64,000 nt of DNA from Terrimonas sp. GTDB taxonomy: Bacteria > Bacteroidota > Bacteroidia > Chitinophagales > Chitinophagaceae. Positions 34,085 through 43,834 of this stretch are shown here, one piece after another. The notes beneath the pieces were generated by a model, which saw nothing but the letters and a program-made list of their open reading frames with translations, ran no database searches and was not told where the DNA came from. Made by a program: the position numbers and the translations under genes. The DNA is taken from the NCBI RefSeq assembly GCF_003075435.1, contig NZ_QCZJ01000017.1, positions 62,001 to 126,000 on the forward strand, read 5' to 3'. Every line of letters begins with the position of its first letter. The stretch's first letter is position 1.

Positions 34085-34547
34085 TCCAAATTTAATTTTG
34101 TGTTGATGGTTGAAATAACCTGCTGATTATGCTCTTTTTTGCAATGTTCATCACGCGGTTGTCAGTACCAAAAAGAAAATTTTGCCGCTAAACTATCCGA
34201 AACCGAAACGGTAAAATCGTTAAAATGGAATTGCAGTATCTATTTGTAGATAAATGATTTGTTTTTACATACTAAAAAAAGGTGGAAGATAAAAGGTGGA
34301 AGGTATTGGGTAAGCGGTGTTGGGTCGGGTGATATATGGTATAGAGACAAGACATGTCTCGGCTCAATATAATATTAAACCTCCTTATATTCCACAGCGG
34401 TTTACCTTTTCCCTTCCAGCCTACACCTTCCGCCTTCCCTTAATCTATAAAATATATCTTCTTGTATATGTTTGGCTATTCTTTATCCACTCTAACAAAT
34501 AAGTAACACTAAAGGCAGATAATATTGCAAAGTAACTACGTGCAAAT
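34085..34547. other. 463-bp divergent intergenic region
   Basis: This separates the Kelch gene (minus) from the DUF4270 gene (plus) and should hold both promoters. It contains the short inverted repeat GAGACAAGACATGTCTC near 34342-34358 and degenerate GGTGGAAG words near 34282-34305. No convincing gene is seen; a 61-codon frame here lacks family features. Confidence 0.5.
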
Positions 34548-35912
34548 ATGCATTTATTGAGTAAGACCCGCTATAGATCAAAGGTGATTTTTCTGTTAGG
34601 CATTGTTTCTGGGCTTTTTTTTCAGACTGGCTGTAAAAAAGCTTATATACAATTCGGTGAGCAGTTCGTAGATAACAATTATACAAATATAGTAATGATT
34701 GATACTATCTCACCTGTTATTTCCACCGTATTCAGAGATTCAATTATTACATCCCAAACCGGCAAATTATTATTAGGCAGCTACCAGGATCCATTGTTTG
34801 GGCATATCAGCGCATCGTCTTTCTTTGTAGTGGAAAACCCACCATCGGCTAACAGCTTCCATGTTTCTGCTGTATACGATTCTATGGTACTGAAAATAGT
34901 AGGCGACAGTACATTTTACGGAGATACTACTGCTGCTCAGCGTTTGCAGGTACAGGAGCTTAATGAAATGATGTTGTTTCCTGATGACCAGACATCTTTT
35001 TACAGCAATACTGATTTCCCTGTTTCAAATACAGTGCTTGGGTCTGTAAATTTATCCATAGTACCATCTCGTAAAGATACCGTAAGCATAAAGCTGAGCA
35101 ATACAAAGGGTTTGGAAATATGGAATCTTATCCAGGATAAGGCAGTAGAGGTTAGTACTGCAACAGATTTTGAACATTATTTTCCGGGGTTAAAGATCTC
35201 TCCTGAAAATACCGCGGACAATGCCGCGATATACGGTTTTTCTGATACGGTAAAAATCAGGATATACTATCATGAATCGAACCCGGATCTCGTTCAAAAA
35301 TATCTTGAGTTCTCGATTACCTCCAGGAACAAACAGTTTAACCAGGTCAGATACGATCGCTCCGGAACAGCTTTAAATGTAGTGATACCTGAAAACAAAG
35401 AGGTATCATCTGCTTTACTGAATAATGCAGCATATATTCAACCGATTACAGGGGCACTGATGAAGGTTCGTTTTCCGAATGTACGTGAAGCTATTTTACA
35501 GCGAACAGACTACCTGCAATTGATGAGTGCCGAACTTACGATTTATCCTTTAGGTGGCAGCTACAATTATAATTTTATGCTACCACCCCAACTGGCGGCG
35601 TATACAACTAATGTGAATAATAATGTTGGCACTGCACTTGGGGCAAATGGGAGCACCAGTTCTACTTCTGCACAATACGGAGATCTTAAAACAGATTGGT
35701 TATACGGACAGGATACTTATTACACCTATGATGTATCTGCATATATAGAAGCATTATTGTCTACTTCGGCTGATAATACAAGCGGATTATTATTCATGCC
35801 ACCAACTCCTGCTTATAATACGCTTTTTGACAGGGTAGCTTTTGGCGATAAGCAGAGTGAAAAAACAATGAAATTAAAACTGTACTATATATCCGTTCAA
35901 AAGGATCAATAA
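34548..35912 (+). CDS. DUF4270-type lipoprotein
   Basis: A 454-aa lipoprotein (Cys29 after LFFQTG, followed by KK). Family-like segments are LLGSYQDPLFGHISASSFF, DSMVLKIVGDSTFYGDTTAA and YDVSAYIEALLSTSADNTSG. DUF4270 proteins are exported in Bacteroidota and usually precede an outer-membrane beta-barrel gene, as here, where the barrel gene starts 27 bp after this stop. Function unknown; the pairing suggests an outer-membrane complex. Confidence 0.88.
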   Translation: MHLLSKTRYRSKVIFLLGIVSGLFFQTGCKKAYIQFGEQFVDNNYTNIVMIDTISPVISTVFRDSIITSQTGKLLLGSYQDPLFGHISASSFFVVENPPSANSFHVSAVYDSMVLKIVGDSTFYGDTTAAQRLQVQELNEMMLFPDDQTSFYSNTDFPVSNTVLGSVNLSIVPSRKDTVSIKLSNTKGLEIWNLIQDKAVEVSTATDFEHYFPGLKISPENTADNAAIYGFSDTVKIRIYYHESNPDLVQKYLEFSITSRNKQFNQVRYDRSGTALNVVIPENKEVSSALLNNAAYIQPITGALMKVRFPNVREAILQRTDYLQLMSAELTIYPLGGSYNYNFMLPPQLAAYTTNVNNNVGTALGANGSTSSTSAQYGDLKTDWLYGQDTYYTYDVSAYIEALLSTSADNTSGLLFMPPTPAYNTLFDRVAFGDKQSEKTMKLKLYYISVQKDQ

Positions 35913-35938
35913 TGTTTATGGTAAATGAAGATATTATA

Positions 35939-37195
35939 ATGCGTAAACAAGTACGATACGGTTTAATTATACTGCTGACATTTTGTGCAGGAGCTGGGGG
36001 TTATGCGCAAAATACAAGCTCTCCATATTCTATTCTTGGTATTGGTGATATTGAAGAAAGTTTTTTTAATCGCACCTCCGGTATGGCAAATACGGGCATT
36101 GCATATCGTAACCCTTATTTCCTGATCAATAATAACCCGGCTTCGTATTCCGCATTACAGGACCAGTTCTTTATGGTGGAGGCATCTGCACGTGGAAAGA
36201 TTGTAAGCTATTATGCCAATAATTTAAACAGCACTGCCAATCAAACAAGAGATTTCAGCGTAAATCGTGTATCCGTAGGTATTAAAGTAAACAAATGGTG
36301 GGGCAGCAGTATCGGACTTACACCTTTCAGCACTTCTAATTATGCTTTTTCCGGCAAGAAGGTTATTCAGGGAACAAATTTATTTACCTATGCTGATTAT
36401 GAAGGAACCGGTGGGGTGAACAGGGCATACTGGGACAATGGTGTAAGATTAGGAAAACATTTTTCGGTTGGTGTGAGTACTTCATTTTTATTTGGTTCTT
36501 TAAACCAGAAAGAAGTATTAGCAGGAACAGAGGCAACTTCTACCATTACTACTACAAAAAATATTTTTCTTCGTAACCTGTATATGAGTTATGGTGCGCA
36601 ATATTTTACAAAGGTTACTCCAAAGTGGGATTTTTCGCTTGGTGCTACTTATGCCAATAAAACAGACCTGGCAGCAGAATATAACACCAATATTACCAGC
36701 GGCACTACAACCATTGAAGATAAGGTTACAAAAAATGATTATTTCCGGATGCCGGATATGTATGGTGTGGGGTTGGCTATTACCAGGAATAAAAAATTAA
36801 CAATGCTGGCTGATTACCGCTACCAGGAATGGGCTTCTGTAAAATACAGCGGCTCCGGTTATTCCCTGCGCAACAGCAGCCGCGCTTCAATAGGTGTGGA
36901 ATATGCAAAGCTCAGGCAGGTATGGCCTGTACCTATTGAAAAAGTTTTCTACCAGGCAGGATTGTTTTATACAGACTCGTACCTGAGCATACGTAATGAG
37001 CAGTTAAAAGATATGGGCGTATCTGTAGGACTTGGTTTTCATTCAAAAAGAAGTACGCTGAGTTACCTGGTAGGTTTTGAATATGGAATAAGAGGAACAA
37101 AATCACAAAATCTTATACAGGAGCGATATGGTAAGGTAACACTTACACTCAGCTATAAAGATTTCTGGTATACTAAAGGACAAAAATATTATTAA
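35939..37195 (+). CDS. Outer-membrane beta-barrel protein
   Basis: About 418 aa from ATG 35939 with a signal peptide (RYGLIILLTFCAGAGGYAQ). The mature start SSPYSILGIGDIEESFFNRT and LINNNPASYSALQDQFFMVE resemble OmpP1/FadL-like barrels of Bacteroidota, followed by alternating beta-strands to the C-terminal aromatic/basic end LSYKDFWYTKGQKYY. It is co-transcribed with the DUF4270 gene. The transported substrate is unknown. An ATG at 35912 overlaps the upstream stop and is less likely. Confidence 0.85.
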   Translation: MRKQVRYGLIILLTFCAGAGGYAQNTSSPYSILGIGDIEESFFNRTSGMANTGIAYRNPYFLINNNPASYSALQDQFFMVEASARGKIVSYYANNLNSTANQTRDFSVNRVSVGIKVNKWWGSSIGLTPFSTSNYAFSGKKVIQGTNLFTYADYEGTGGVNRAYWDNGVRLGKHFSVGVSTSFLFGSLNQKEVLAGTEATSTITTTKNIFLRNLYMSYGAQYFTKVTPKWDFSLGATYANKTDLAAEYNTNITSGTTTIEDKVTKNDYFRMPDMYGVGLAITRNKKLTMLADYRYQEWASVKYSGSGYSLRNSSRASIGVEYAKLRQVWPVPIEKVFYQAGLFYTDSYLSIRNEQLKDMGVSVGLGFHSKRSTLSYLVGFEYGIRGTKSQNLIQERYGKVTLTLSYKDFWYTKGQKYY

Positions 37196-37245
37196 TAAAT
37201 GCTTTTGAAGTTTTGTATCTATAGATTAATAGAGGGTCTATAAGC

Positions 37246-37275
37246 GGGGGAGTAGTCTTACTCCCCCTATTTTTT
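37246..37275 (+). terminator. Intrinsic terminator after the outer-membrane protein gene
   Basis: A 9-bp stem, GGGGGAGTA / TACTCCCCC, with the tetraloop GTCT and a following TATTTTTTT run, 51 bp after the stop at 37195. Confidence 0.9.
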
Positions 37276-37322
37276 TGAATATGGTTTAATACAATTTGTA
37301 ATTCCTGCAGGTTACAAATGTT

Positions 37323-37463
37323 CACACAGATGGGCGCGTAAAAGCTGATGAGGTTATGCGTAATATTGAACGAGCAACACTGAGGTTGTCGTATAATCGC
37401 TTTTTCACTTGTGAGATATCTGCCGCTTTGATACTAATCCTCAATTTTTGCACTACAGTCTGA
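37323..37463 (+). pseudogene. Possible gene remnant
   Basis: A frame without a start reads HTDGRVKADEVMRNIERATL and continues to a stop at 37461-37463. The first part has the look of a charged helical C-terminus, of a type seen at the ends of some cation/proton antiporters, but nothing of the preceding domain is present. It could be debris left by past rearrangement in the 816-bp gap, or chance. The remainder of 37196-38011 contains the terminator at 37246, the MITE-like copy at 37582, and no other gene. Confidence 0.25.
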
Positions 37464-37581
37464 CAGATTTAGCAAAGCAATCTGAATTCCATTGTTATTG
37501 TGTAACGAAGGGATGCTGTCTTTTGAGATCTAAATATCATTTCAAAATCGAAACACCTACTACTACATGTTATCGTAATTA

Positions 37582-37785
37582 GGGTGCATTCCAATTTTTC
37601 GTATATATATCACTGCGAAGGCAGATGCCTCGTGCCCCGGCATGACAAACTGTAGTGCGGTGTTCGGTATTATTGCTATTGTTGAACATTTGTACTGCTG
37701 TTCAACACACATTCCCTGCCTGTAATGCCGAGGCACGAGGCATCTGCACAAGATTACTATACACGCGAAAGTTTGAAATGCACCG
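37582..37785. mobile_element. MITE-like nested inverted-repeat element, copy 2, with 9-bp target duplication
   Basis: A 204-bp element with ends GGTGCATTCC / GAAATGCACC, inner 25-bp arms at 37623-37647 and 37721-37745 (23 of 25 complementary), and a central GTTGAACA...TGTTCAAC pair. It is directly flanked by TCGTAATTA at 37573-37581 and again at 37786-37794, a perfect 9-bp direct repeat as made by transposase-driven insertion. It matches the reverse complement of copy 1 at 15179-15377. It has no coding capacity, so it must be moved by an enzyme encoded elsewhere. Confidence 0.9.
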
Positions 37786-38011
37786 TCGTAATTATTTCTT
37801 TTCAAAAAAAATCCTATCTTTTCATAACCTTGTTAAAAGATTTTAAGTAGAAATCAAACCAATATTTTATTTCACCTGCCATCCTGCTATAAGGATAGGT
37901 TTTAGCTCCTTAAGAAATACCTTTATTTGCTCCGCATACCCTGCCGTAATAACGGAATGAAAATATTGTAGTCATAGATTACAATGCGCTCTAACGTGTT
38001 AAAATAACAAT

Positions 38012-41000
38012 ATGGCAGCTTCAAAAACAAGCCTTCGATTGCATGGCAACAAATCAGCACCAATTGCTGACACAAGTACAAACGAATTTTTTTCTGTTAA
38101 AGAGTCATATGAAATTTCAGCTTCCCGCAGCGCTGCCGATGAACATATTGTAACGGTAACAGAAGAAGACTTTGTTGAATTAACCTTTAGTGATGATACT
38201 ACCTGGATTGGCGACAGCCAGACGCTGAAAGAACTTTTCCCGGAAATAAAGGCGCAATCCAGGTCTTTAGCCAATGCTCCTGAACTTCCTGTATCATTGT
38301 ATTCCGACGATGCCTCCAGGGGATTAGTAGGTGATATTGCGCTGAAAGTATTTAAAGTGCTCACCAAAAAGGCAGTAAAGCAAAGCATAAAAAAAATCGC
38401 GGCGCTTATTGAGGATAAAGGATTGGAAAAACGGTCGGGGCTATATACGGTAAGCGGCAATTTTGAATTAACGGCCTATAAAAATGAAGGTCGTAACGCT
38501 ACATCAAAAAAAATGTTGCTTTTTATTCATGGAACAGCATCTTCCACGCAGGGTGCTTTTGATGATTTGAAAGAAAGCGATGTTTGGACAGATATAGTTT
38601 CACGATATAAATCTGATATTATTGCTTTTGAGCACAGAACGCTTACTGTAAGTCCTTTTGAGAATGTGGAAGAGCTGGTCAGCCTTTTGCCTGCTGATAC
38701 CACTTTTGATGTTATTACACATTCGCGGGGCGGTATTGTAGGAGAATTGCTGGTGCGTTTTTGTGAAGATGAAGATGGTTTTATGGAGCAAAGCATTCAT
38801 TTGCTGAATGATGAAGGGAGAAAAGATGATTTGAAAAACGTACAATCCATTGTCGGAAAAATCAGGGGTAAAAAGATTGTCATAGACCGTTTTATAAGAG
38901 TTGCAGCTACTGCTGCCGGCACTTCTCTGCTATCTGAGCGAACAGACATATTCCTGAACACACTTGTTAACCTGCTCAATTTTTCTAAACCTTTTATTCC
39001 TGTGGCGGGCGCTATTAAGGGATTAATTGCCGCAACTATCGAAAGTAAAAATGATTTCAGCGAATTACCGGGACTGGAAGCGCAACGCCCCGAATCAATA
39101 TTTAAGAAAGTATTGAATACATACAAAAATTATGATGAAAATAATAATCCACACGGTTTTGATAACAGGTTAATGGTTATTTCGGGCAATGGTAAATTCA
39201 GTATTTCATTAAACGGGTTAAAAATCATCCTGACCAAATTCTTTTTTAAATGGCAGCAAAATGACCTTGTAGTTGATACAGCATCTATGTACCAGGGAGC
39301 TAAAAGAAAATATCCCGTGCAGTACTATCTCGACAGCAGTACCGATACCAACCATTTTAATTATTTCAAAAATAAAGCTACACGGGACGCGCTTAAACAG
39401 GCGCTTTTTTCCTCTACAGATCGTATTCCAACCTTTAAAGAATTAAATAATGAAGATTTTGATGCCGCTGCGGGCAGGGGAATTTTTGGATTGGACAGCG
39501 GCAGATTAAAACCCGTGGAGCCAACCGGTAAAAAGCCTGTACTGATATTTTTGCCTGGTATTATGGGCTCTTTCTTAGATAAGCATGAAGATCCGTTATG
39601 GATCAATTATCTTAAATTTTCATTGGGTGGATTACTTGACCTCGAGATCAAAGAAAATGACGGCATTGAAGCAACTGGTATTATTAAAACATCTTACCAC
39701 GATATTGTTGAATATTTAAAGAATGATTTTGATGTATTGGTATTTCCATTTGATTGGCGCAAGCCGTTAACGCTTGCCGGCGCGCAATTGAATGATAAAA
39801 TTGAAAAACTAACCCGTCTTAAAAAGCCAATTTTACTCGCAGGGCATTCTATGGGCGGTCTCGTCATCCGCGATTTAATGATCAATCATACCAATACCTG
39901 GAAAATGCTGAACAGCCAGCCCGGCTTTCGTGTTTTATTATTGGGCACTCCCTGGCTTGGCTCCTACAGGATACCGCATGTACTGAGTGGAAAAGACAGT
40001 ATTATCAAACAGCTTAACCTGCTTGATATAATGCATGGCAAAACCACCCTCATCAATATGTTTTCAAAGTTCCCGGGTCTGCTTGATTTATTACCGCTTC
40101 ATGGCGATATTGATTTTGGCAGCAGAAAGGTATGGGATGATTTTTGTGCCGCTTCAGGAATAGAAATTGAAGCAATTCCCGATGAATTGCTGAAGCAATT
40201 TGCAGCATACGCTAAGAAAGTGCAGCGTGAAATTGAAAATATTGATTGTACCAATGTTATATACATTGCCGGAAAGGATAATGAAACTGTGAAGGAATAT
40301 AAAATTGAAAATGGTAAACTCCAGTTCTATTCAACTGCTGAAGGCGATCAGAGTGTTACATGGGACTCCGGCATACCAAAACAAATCAATAGAGCAGCAT
40401 CATTATACTATACCAATGCTTCGCATGGCTCACTGGCAAAAAAGGCATTTCTTTTCAAAGGTATTTTTGATTTGCTTACTACCGGCACAACAGCAGATCA
40501 TGAATTCAGCAGAACACCATTGCCTGTTTCAGAACAGGATCGCTCATTCGCTTCAAAAGAAACATTTATATTCAACAGCACTGAAGCAACCGTTGAAGCA
40601 AACGTATTAGGTCTTGATACCTGGCCCGATATTGACGAAACCAATACGCCTATATTAAATGTGAGTGTAAGCAAAGGCGATATGATGTTTGCAAAACATC
40701 CCGTAATGATCGGGCATTTTGATTATGATGGCATATATAGCGCAGAAAGCATAGCTAATAAATATCTTGATAATGCCTTATTGCTCAAACACAGGCTTGG
40801 ACTGTATCCTGGGCTTATAGGCACAAGCGAATATTTCTATAAATCAGGTGCGGATGTAGATTATTTCCCGGGCTGCATAGTAGTAGGATTAGGGCAATCA
40901 GAAACACTGAATGCAAATCAGCTGGCGCTTACGGTTGAAAAAGCAGTGTCTGATTATCTTATCTCCCACAAAAGAGAAGCGGTGGAAATGCAATCCAATA

Positions 41001-43405
41001 ATGCAAAAAAAGCAATCGGGCTTTCCTCTTTGCTGATAGGCGCAGGCTATGGTGGTTTACCTATTGAAGGTGCATGCAGGGCAATTTTGCTGGGTATAAT
41101 TAAGGCAAATGAAAAGGTGGTAACACTGACCGGCTTGCAGGACCTTTACATAAGCGAAATTGAGTTTATTGAGTTGTTTGAAGACAGGAGCATAAGTTGC
41201 TTTAACAGTATCAACACCCTGATCAATGGCAATAGCGATGGAATGAACCTGGGGTGGAAAGAAAAATTTATCAGGGAAAACCCTGGCGGAAGAAAGCGTT
41301 TACTTACAGATGTTTCCAATGAATGGTGGCAACGCCTTAGCGTGGTGGCAGATAATAAGAAAGAAGGCAACAAAACCATTTCATTTTATTCCAGCACCAA
41401 TAATGCCCGCGAGGAAAAGAATGAGATGAGCGACAATATTAAGGCATTAGAAAATATGTATGAAGACATTTCTACAAACGGGCAATGGAATTTTGACAAG
41501 GCCAAAACCCTGTTTGAGCTGCTGATACCAAATGATTTTAAAGAAAATATCAGGCGGAATGCGCCAGTTATGTGGGTGCTTGATAAATATACCGCAGCCT
41601 TACCCTGGGAGTTATTGCAAACAGGCGCTTCAGAAAAACCTTTATGTATTTCCGCAGGCATGATAAGGCAATTGGCAACGTCTACCTATAAACGAAACAA
41701 TACACAACTGAAGGATAATAATGTGCTGGTGATTGGAGATCCCAAGCTTGACGGCTTTTCAAAAGCGCAGCAGTTGCCCGGCGCTGCGAGGGAGGCGAAA
41801 GAAGTATACCAACTATTAAAAGGCCCGGACATAAAGAAAGGCAACAATTATATTAATCTTGAGCCGCCATTAATTAATAAAGGTTCCAGCGATATACTGA
41901 TAGGGTTATACAAACAGAATTACAGGATCATTCACATAGCGGCGCATGGTTTTTTTGACGAGAAAAACCCCCGTAATTCAGGCGTGCTGATCGGCAAGGT
42001 AAAAGATAAAGACGAGCCTGTTTTTCTTACCCCGGAACATATAGCGCAATTGCCCGGTACACCCGAACTGGTATTTATTAACTGTTGTTTTCTGGGTAAG
42101 GTAAATCCATATGCTGAAGCATTTTCAAACAACCGGTATCAGCTTGCAGCCAATATTGGCACAGCCCTCATAGATGCTGGTGTAAAAGCCGTGATAGTAG
42201 CAGGCTGGGAAGTAGATGATGCCGCTGCACTTGCTTTTTCAAAAAAGTTTTATGAAGAAATGCTGAAAGGAAAAAACTTTGGAGAAGCTGTTTTGTCTGC
42301 CCGCAGGTATATATACGATAATTTCAGGTATACCAATACCTGGGGCGCTTTTCAGTGTTACGGCCAACCCCAGTTCAGCTTGAATATTCGCAGTAATGAA
42401 AACCCTGAATACACCTACAATATACCTCAGCAGGCTGAAAACGACCTGGATAATCTTATCAGTAAATCGGAAGTGCCGGTTTATGAAAATGATGATTTGA
42501 TGGAGGAATTGCAGAAGATTTCCAGAGGCATTGCTAAAGCCGGATTTGGTGGAGCTAACCTTAAACAGCTTGAGGCGAGAGCCTATGTTGAGCTCAATGA
42601 TTACAGTACCGCCATCACTTTATATAATGAGTTGTTCAAGGCAGAAAAAGCAAATTTTAATGTTTCTTCTCTTGAATCCTTCCAGGATATACGGGTAAAA
42701 CAGGCAATGCTCGATTTTTTGTCTGCCGGTAAATTGTCCAAACGTACTACCTCAGATAAAATCAGGATTATTGATGACAGCATTAATAACCTCGACAGGC
42801 TGCTGAGTATATGGGTTACTGCGGAGAGATTTTCACTGATAGGAAGTGCTAATAAAAGAAAGGCGAGAATGATGGACACTTTTGTGCAAAAGAAAAAAGC
42901 AATGGCGCTATCCGCAAACTATTATTATTCCGCATACAGGATTTTAAATGACAGCTACAGTTTCAGCAACTGGCTTACCATGCGGATATTGCTTGAAGGC
43001 GCTAAACCAAAATGGACAGAATCATTTTTTGAAAAAGAAGCGGTGAGCAAAAATGGGAAAAGGCAAACAGTGTCTGTTGTACTGAGCAGGCAATACGTAA
43101 AAGACGAATTAAAAGAACTTCATAAACAAATAGATAAGAACAGCAACCAGTCTTTCTGGGAATTAACCCAGCGTATTGATATAGCGTTATGTTACTTTTT
43201 GTTAGAGCCAACCCGCAAGACCAACCTCACCGATCTGCAAAGCGCGTTCAAAAAGGTATGGCAAAAAATGGGATCAAAAAATAAGAAAATGCGGCAATGG
43301 GATAATATTGAATTGATGATTCATTTTGCAGAGATCACAAAGCAAGATGATATTAAAAAGGGGCTTGATAAGATTAGAGCGCATTTAGATAAAGGGCAGG
43401 TATAA
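38012..43405 (+). CDS. 1797-aa fusion: two alpha/beta hydrolases, CHAT protease domain, TPR-like tail
   Basis: A very large cytoplasmic protein (no signal peptide, no clear membrane segment). First hydrolase: LLFIHGTASST (HG at 173-174) and VITHSRGGIVGELLV with nucleophile Ser238. Second hydrolase, LCAT/lipase-like: LIFLPGIMGSFL (512-523) and LLAGHSMGGLVIRDL with Ser613. Residues about 850-1150 form an unassigned region with FPGCIVVGLGQSETLNANQL and GLSSLLIGAGYGGLPIEGAC. CHAT domain about 1180-1400: LDKYTAALPWELL, catalytic His1312 in IIHIAAHGFF and Cys1359 in LVFINCCFLG. The C-terminal 330 residues are helical and TPR-like. CHAT is a caspase-type (clan CD) protease found in prokaryotic immunity and cell-death modules. 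The gene has no partner in an operon; flanks are a MITE copy and the rRNA operon. Domains are clear; function is inference. Confidence 0.88.
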   Translation: MAASKTSLRLHGNKSAPIADTSTNEFFSVKESYEISASRSAADEHIVTVTEEDFVELTFSDDTTWIGDSQTLKELFPEIKAQSRSLANAPELPVSLYSDDASRGLVGDIALKVFKVLTKKAVKQSIKKIAALIEDKGLEKRSGLYTVSGNFELTAYKNEGRNATSKKMLLFIHGTASSTQGAFDDLKESDVWTDIVSRYKSDIIAFEHRTLTVSPFENVEELVSLLPADTTFDVITHSRGGIVGELLVRFCEDEDGFMEQSIHLLNDEGRKDDLKNVQSIVGKIRGKKIVIDRFIRVAATAAGTSLLSERTDIFLNTLVNLLNFSKPFIPVAGAIKGLIAATIESKNDFSELPGLEAQRPESIFKKVLNTYKNYDENNNPHGFDNRLMVISGNGKFSISLNGLKIILTKFFFKWQQNDLVVDTASMYQGAKRKYPVQYYLDSSTDTNHFNYFKNKATRDALKQALFSSTDRIPTFKELNNEDFDAAAGRGIFGLDSGRLKPVEPTGKKPVLIFLPGIMGSFLDKHEDPLWINYLKFSLGGLLDLEIKENDGIEATGIIKTSYHDIVEYLKNDFDVLVFPFDWRKPLTLAGAQLNDKIEKLTRLKKPILLAGHSMGGLVIRDLMINHTNTWKMLNSQPGFRVLLLGTPWLGSYRIPHVLSGKDSIIKQLNLLDIMHGKTTLINMFSKFPGLLDLLPLHGDIDFGSRKVWDDFCAASGIEIEAIPDELLKQFAAYAKKVQREIENIDCTNVIYIAGKDNETVKEYKIENGKLQFYSTAEGDQSVTWDSGIPKQINRAASLYYTNASHGSLAKKAFLFKGIFDLLTTGTTADHEFSRTPLPVSEQDRSFASKETFIFNSTEATVEANVLGLDTWPDIDETNTPILNVSVSKGDMMFAKHPVMIGHFDYDGIYSAESIANKYLDNALLLKHRLGLYPGLIGTSEYFYKSGADVDYFPGCIVVGLGQSETLNANQLALTVEKAVSDYLISHKREAVEMQSNNAKKAIGLSSLLIGAGYGGLPIEGACRAILLGIIKANEKVVTLTGLQDLYISEIEFIELFEDRSISCFNSINTLINGNSDGMNLGWKEKFIRENPGGRKRLLTDVSNEWWQRLSVVADNKKEGNKTISFYSSTNNAREEKNEMSDNIKALENMYEDISTNGQWNFDKAKTLFELLIPNDFKENIRRNAPVMWVLDKYTAALPWELLQTGASEKPLCISAGMIRQLATSTYKRNNTQLKDNNVLVIGDPKLDGFSKAQQLPGAAREAKEVYQLLKGPDIKKGNNYINLEPPLINKGSSDILIGLYKQNYRIIHIAAHGFFDEKNPRNSGVLIGKVKDKDEPVFLTPEHIAQLPGTPELVFINCCFLGKVNPYAEAFSNNRYQLAANIGTALIDAGVKAVIVAGWEVDDAAALAFSKKFYEEMLKGKNFGEAVLSARRYIYDNFRYTNTWGAFQCYGQPQFSLNIRSNENPEYTYNIPQQAENDLDNLISKSEVPVYENDDLMEELQKISRGIAKAGFGGANLKQLEARAYVELNDYSTAITLYNELFKAEKANFNVSSLESFQDIRVKQAMLDFLSAGKLSKRTTSDKIRIIDDSINNLDRLLSIWVTAERFSLIGSANKRKARMMDTFVQKKKAMALSANYYYSAYRILNDSYSFSNWLTMRILLEGAKPKWTESFFEKEAVSKNGKRQTVSVVLSRQYVKDELKELHKQIDKNSNQSFWELTQRIDIALCYFLLEPTRKTNLTDLQSAFKKVWQKMGSKNKKMRQWDNIELMIHFAEITKQDDIKKGLDKIRAHLDKGQV

Positions 43406-43499
43406 ACCAAGTAACGAAGAGTTATAAAAAAAAAGCGACCTTGAAACCCTTGCTGATAGCGGTTTTACGTATAGGGGCACGTATTTTTTCGAAAAAAGA

Positions 43500-43530
43500 T
43501 TTGGTCGCAATCAAAACCTGACTATCTTTG
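43500..43530 (+). promoter_or_regulatory. rRNA promoter P1
   Basis: TTTG (43500-43503), exactly 19 bp, then TATCTTTG (43523-43530). This is a perfect Bacteroidota -33/-7 promoter (TTTG-N19-TAnnTTTG), followed by GCGACCCG. First of four such sites before the 16S gene. Confidence 0.85.
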
Positions 43531-43616
43531 CGACCCGCTTTCAAAAAAAAGCAGTAGTTCTTAAAAAATAAACGAGAGGCAGTAAGAAAAAAAAGCAAGG
43601 AAAAAAGAGAAAAAGA

Positions 43617-43647
43617 TTTGGTGATATTGAAAATGTTTTTACCTTTG
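43617..43647 (+). promoter_or_regulatory. rRNA promoter P2
   Basis: TTTG (43617-43620), 19 bp, TACCTTTG (43640-43647), followed by CACCCC. Perfect match to the -33/-7 consensus, 117 bp downstream of P1. Confidence 0.85.
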
Positions 43648-43719
43648 CACCCCAATCAAAAAATATCCAGCTCTTACCTGAATTTGTGGTGACGATGTGA
43701 ATAAAAAAGCAAAATAAAA

Positions 43720-43750
43720 TTTGCTGATAAAAAGAGCAGTTCTAACTTTG
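43720..43750 (+). promoter_or_regulatory. rRNA promoter P3
   Basis: TTTG (43720-43723), 19 bp, TAACTTTG (43743-43750), followed by CAGTCCG. Perfect consensus, 103 bp after P2. Confidence 0.85.
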
Positions 43751-43834
43751 CAGTCCGTTTCAATTTTTTTGAATTTAGTTCTTGATTTATAGATTGTTAT
43801 GAGCCAAAATTTTTGAAAATTTTTTTAAAAATAA

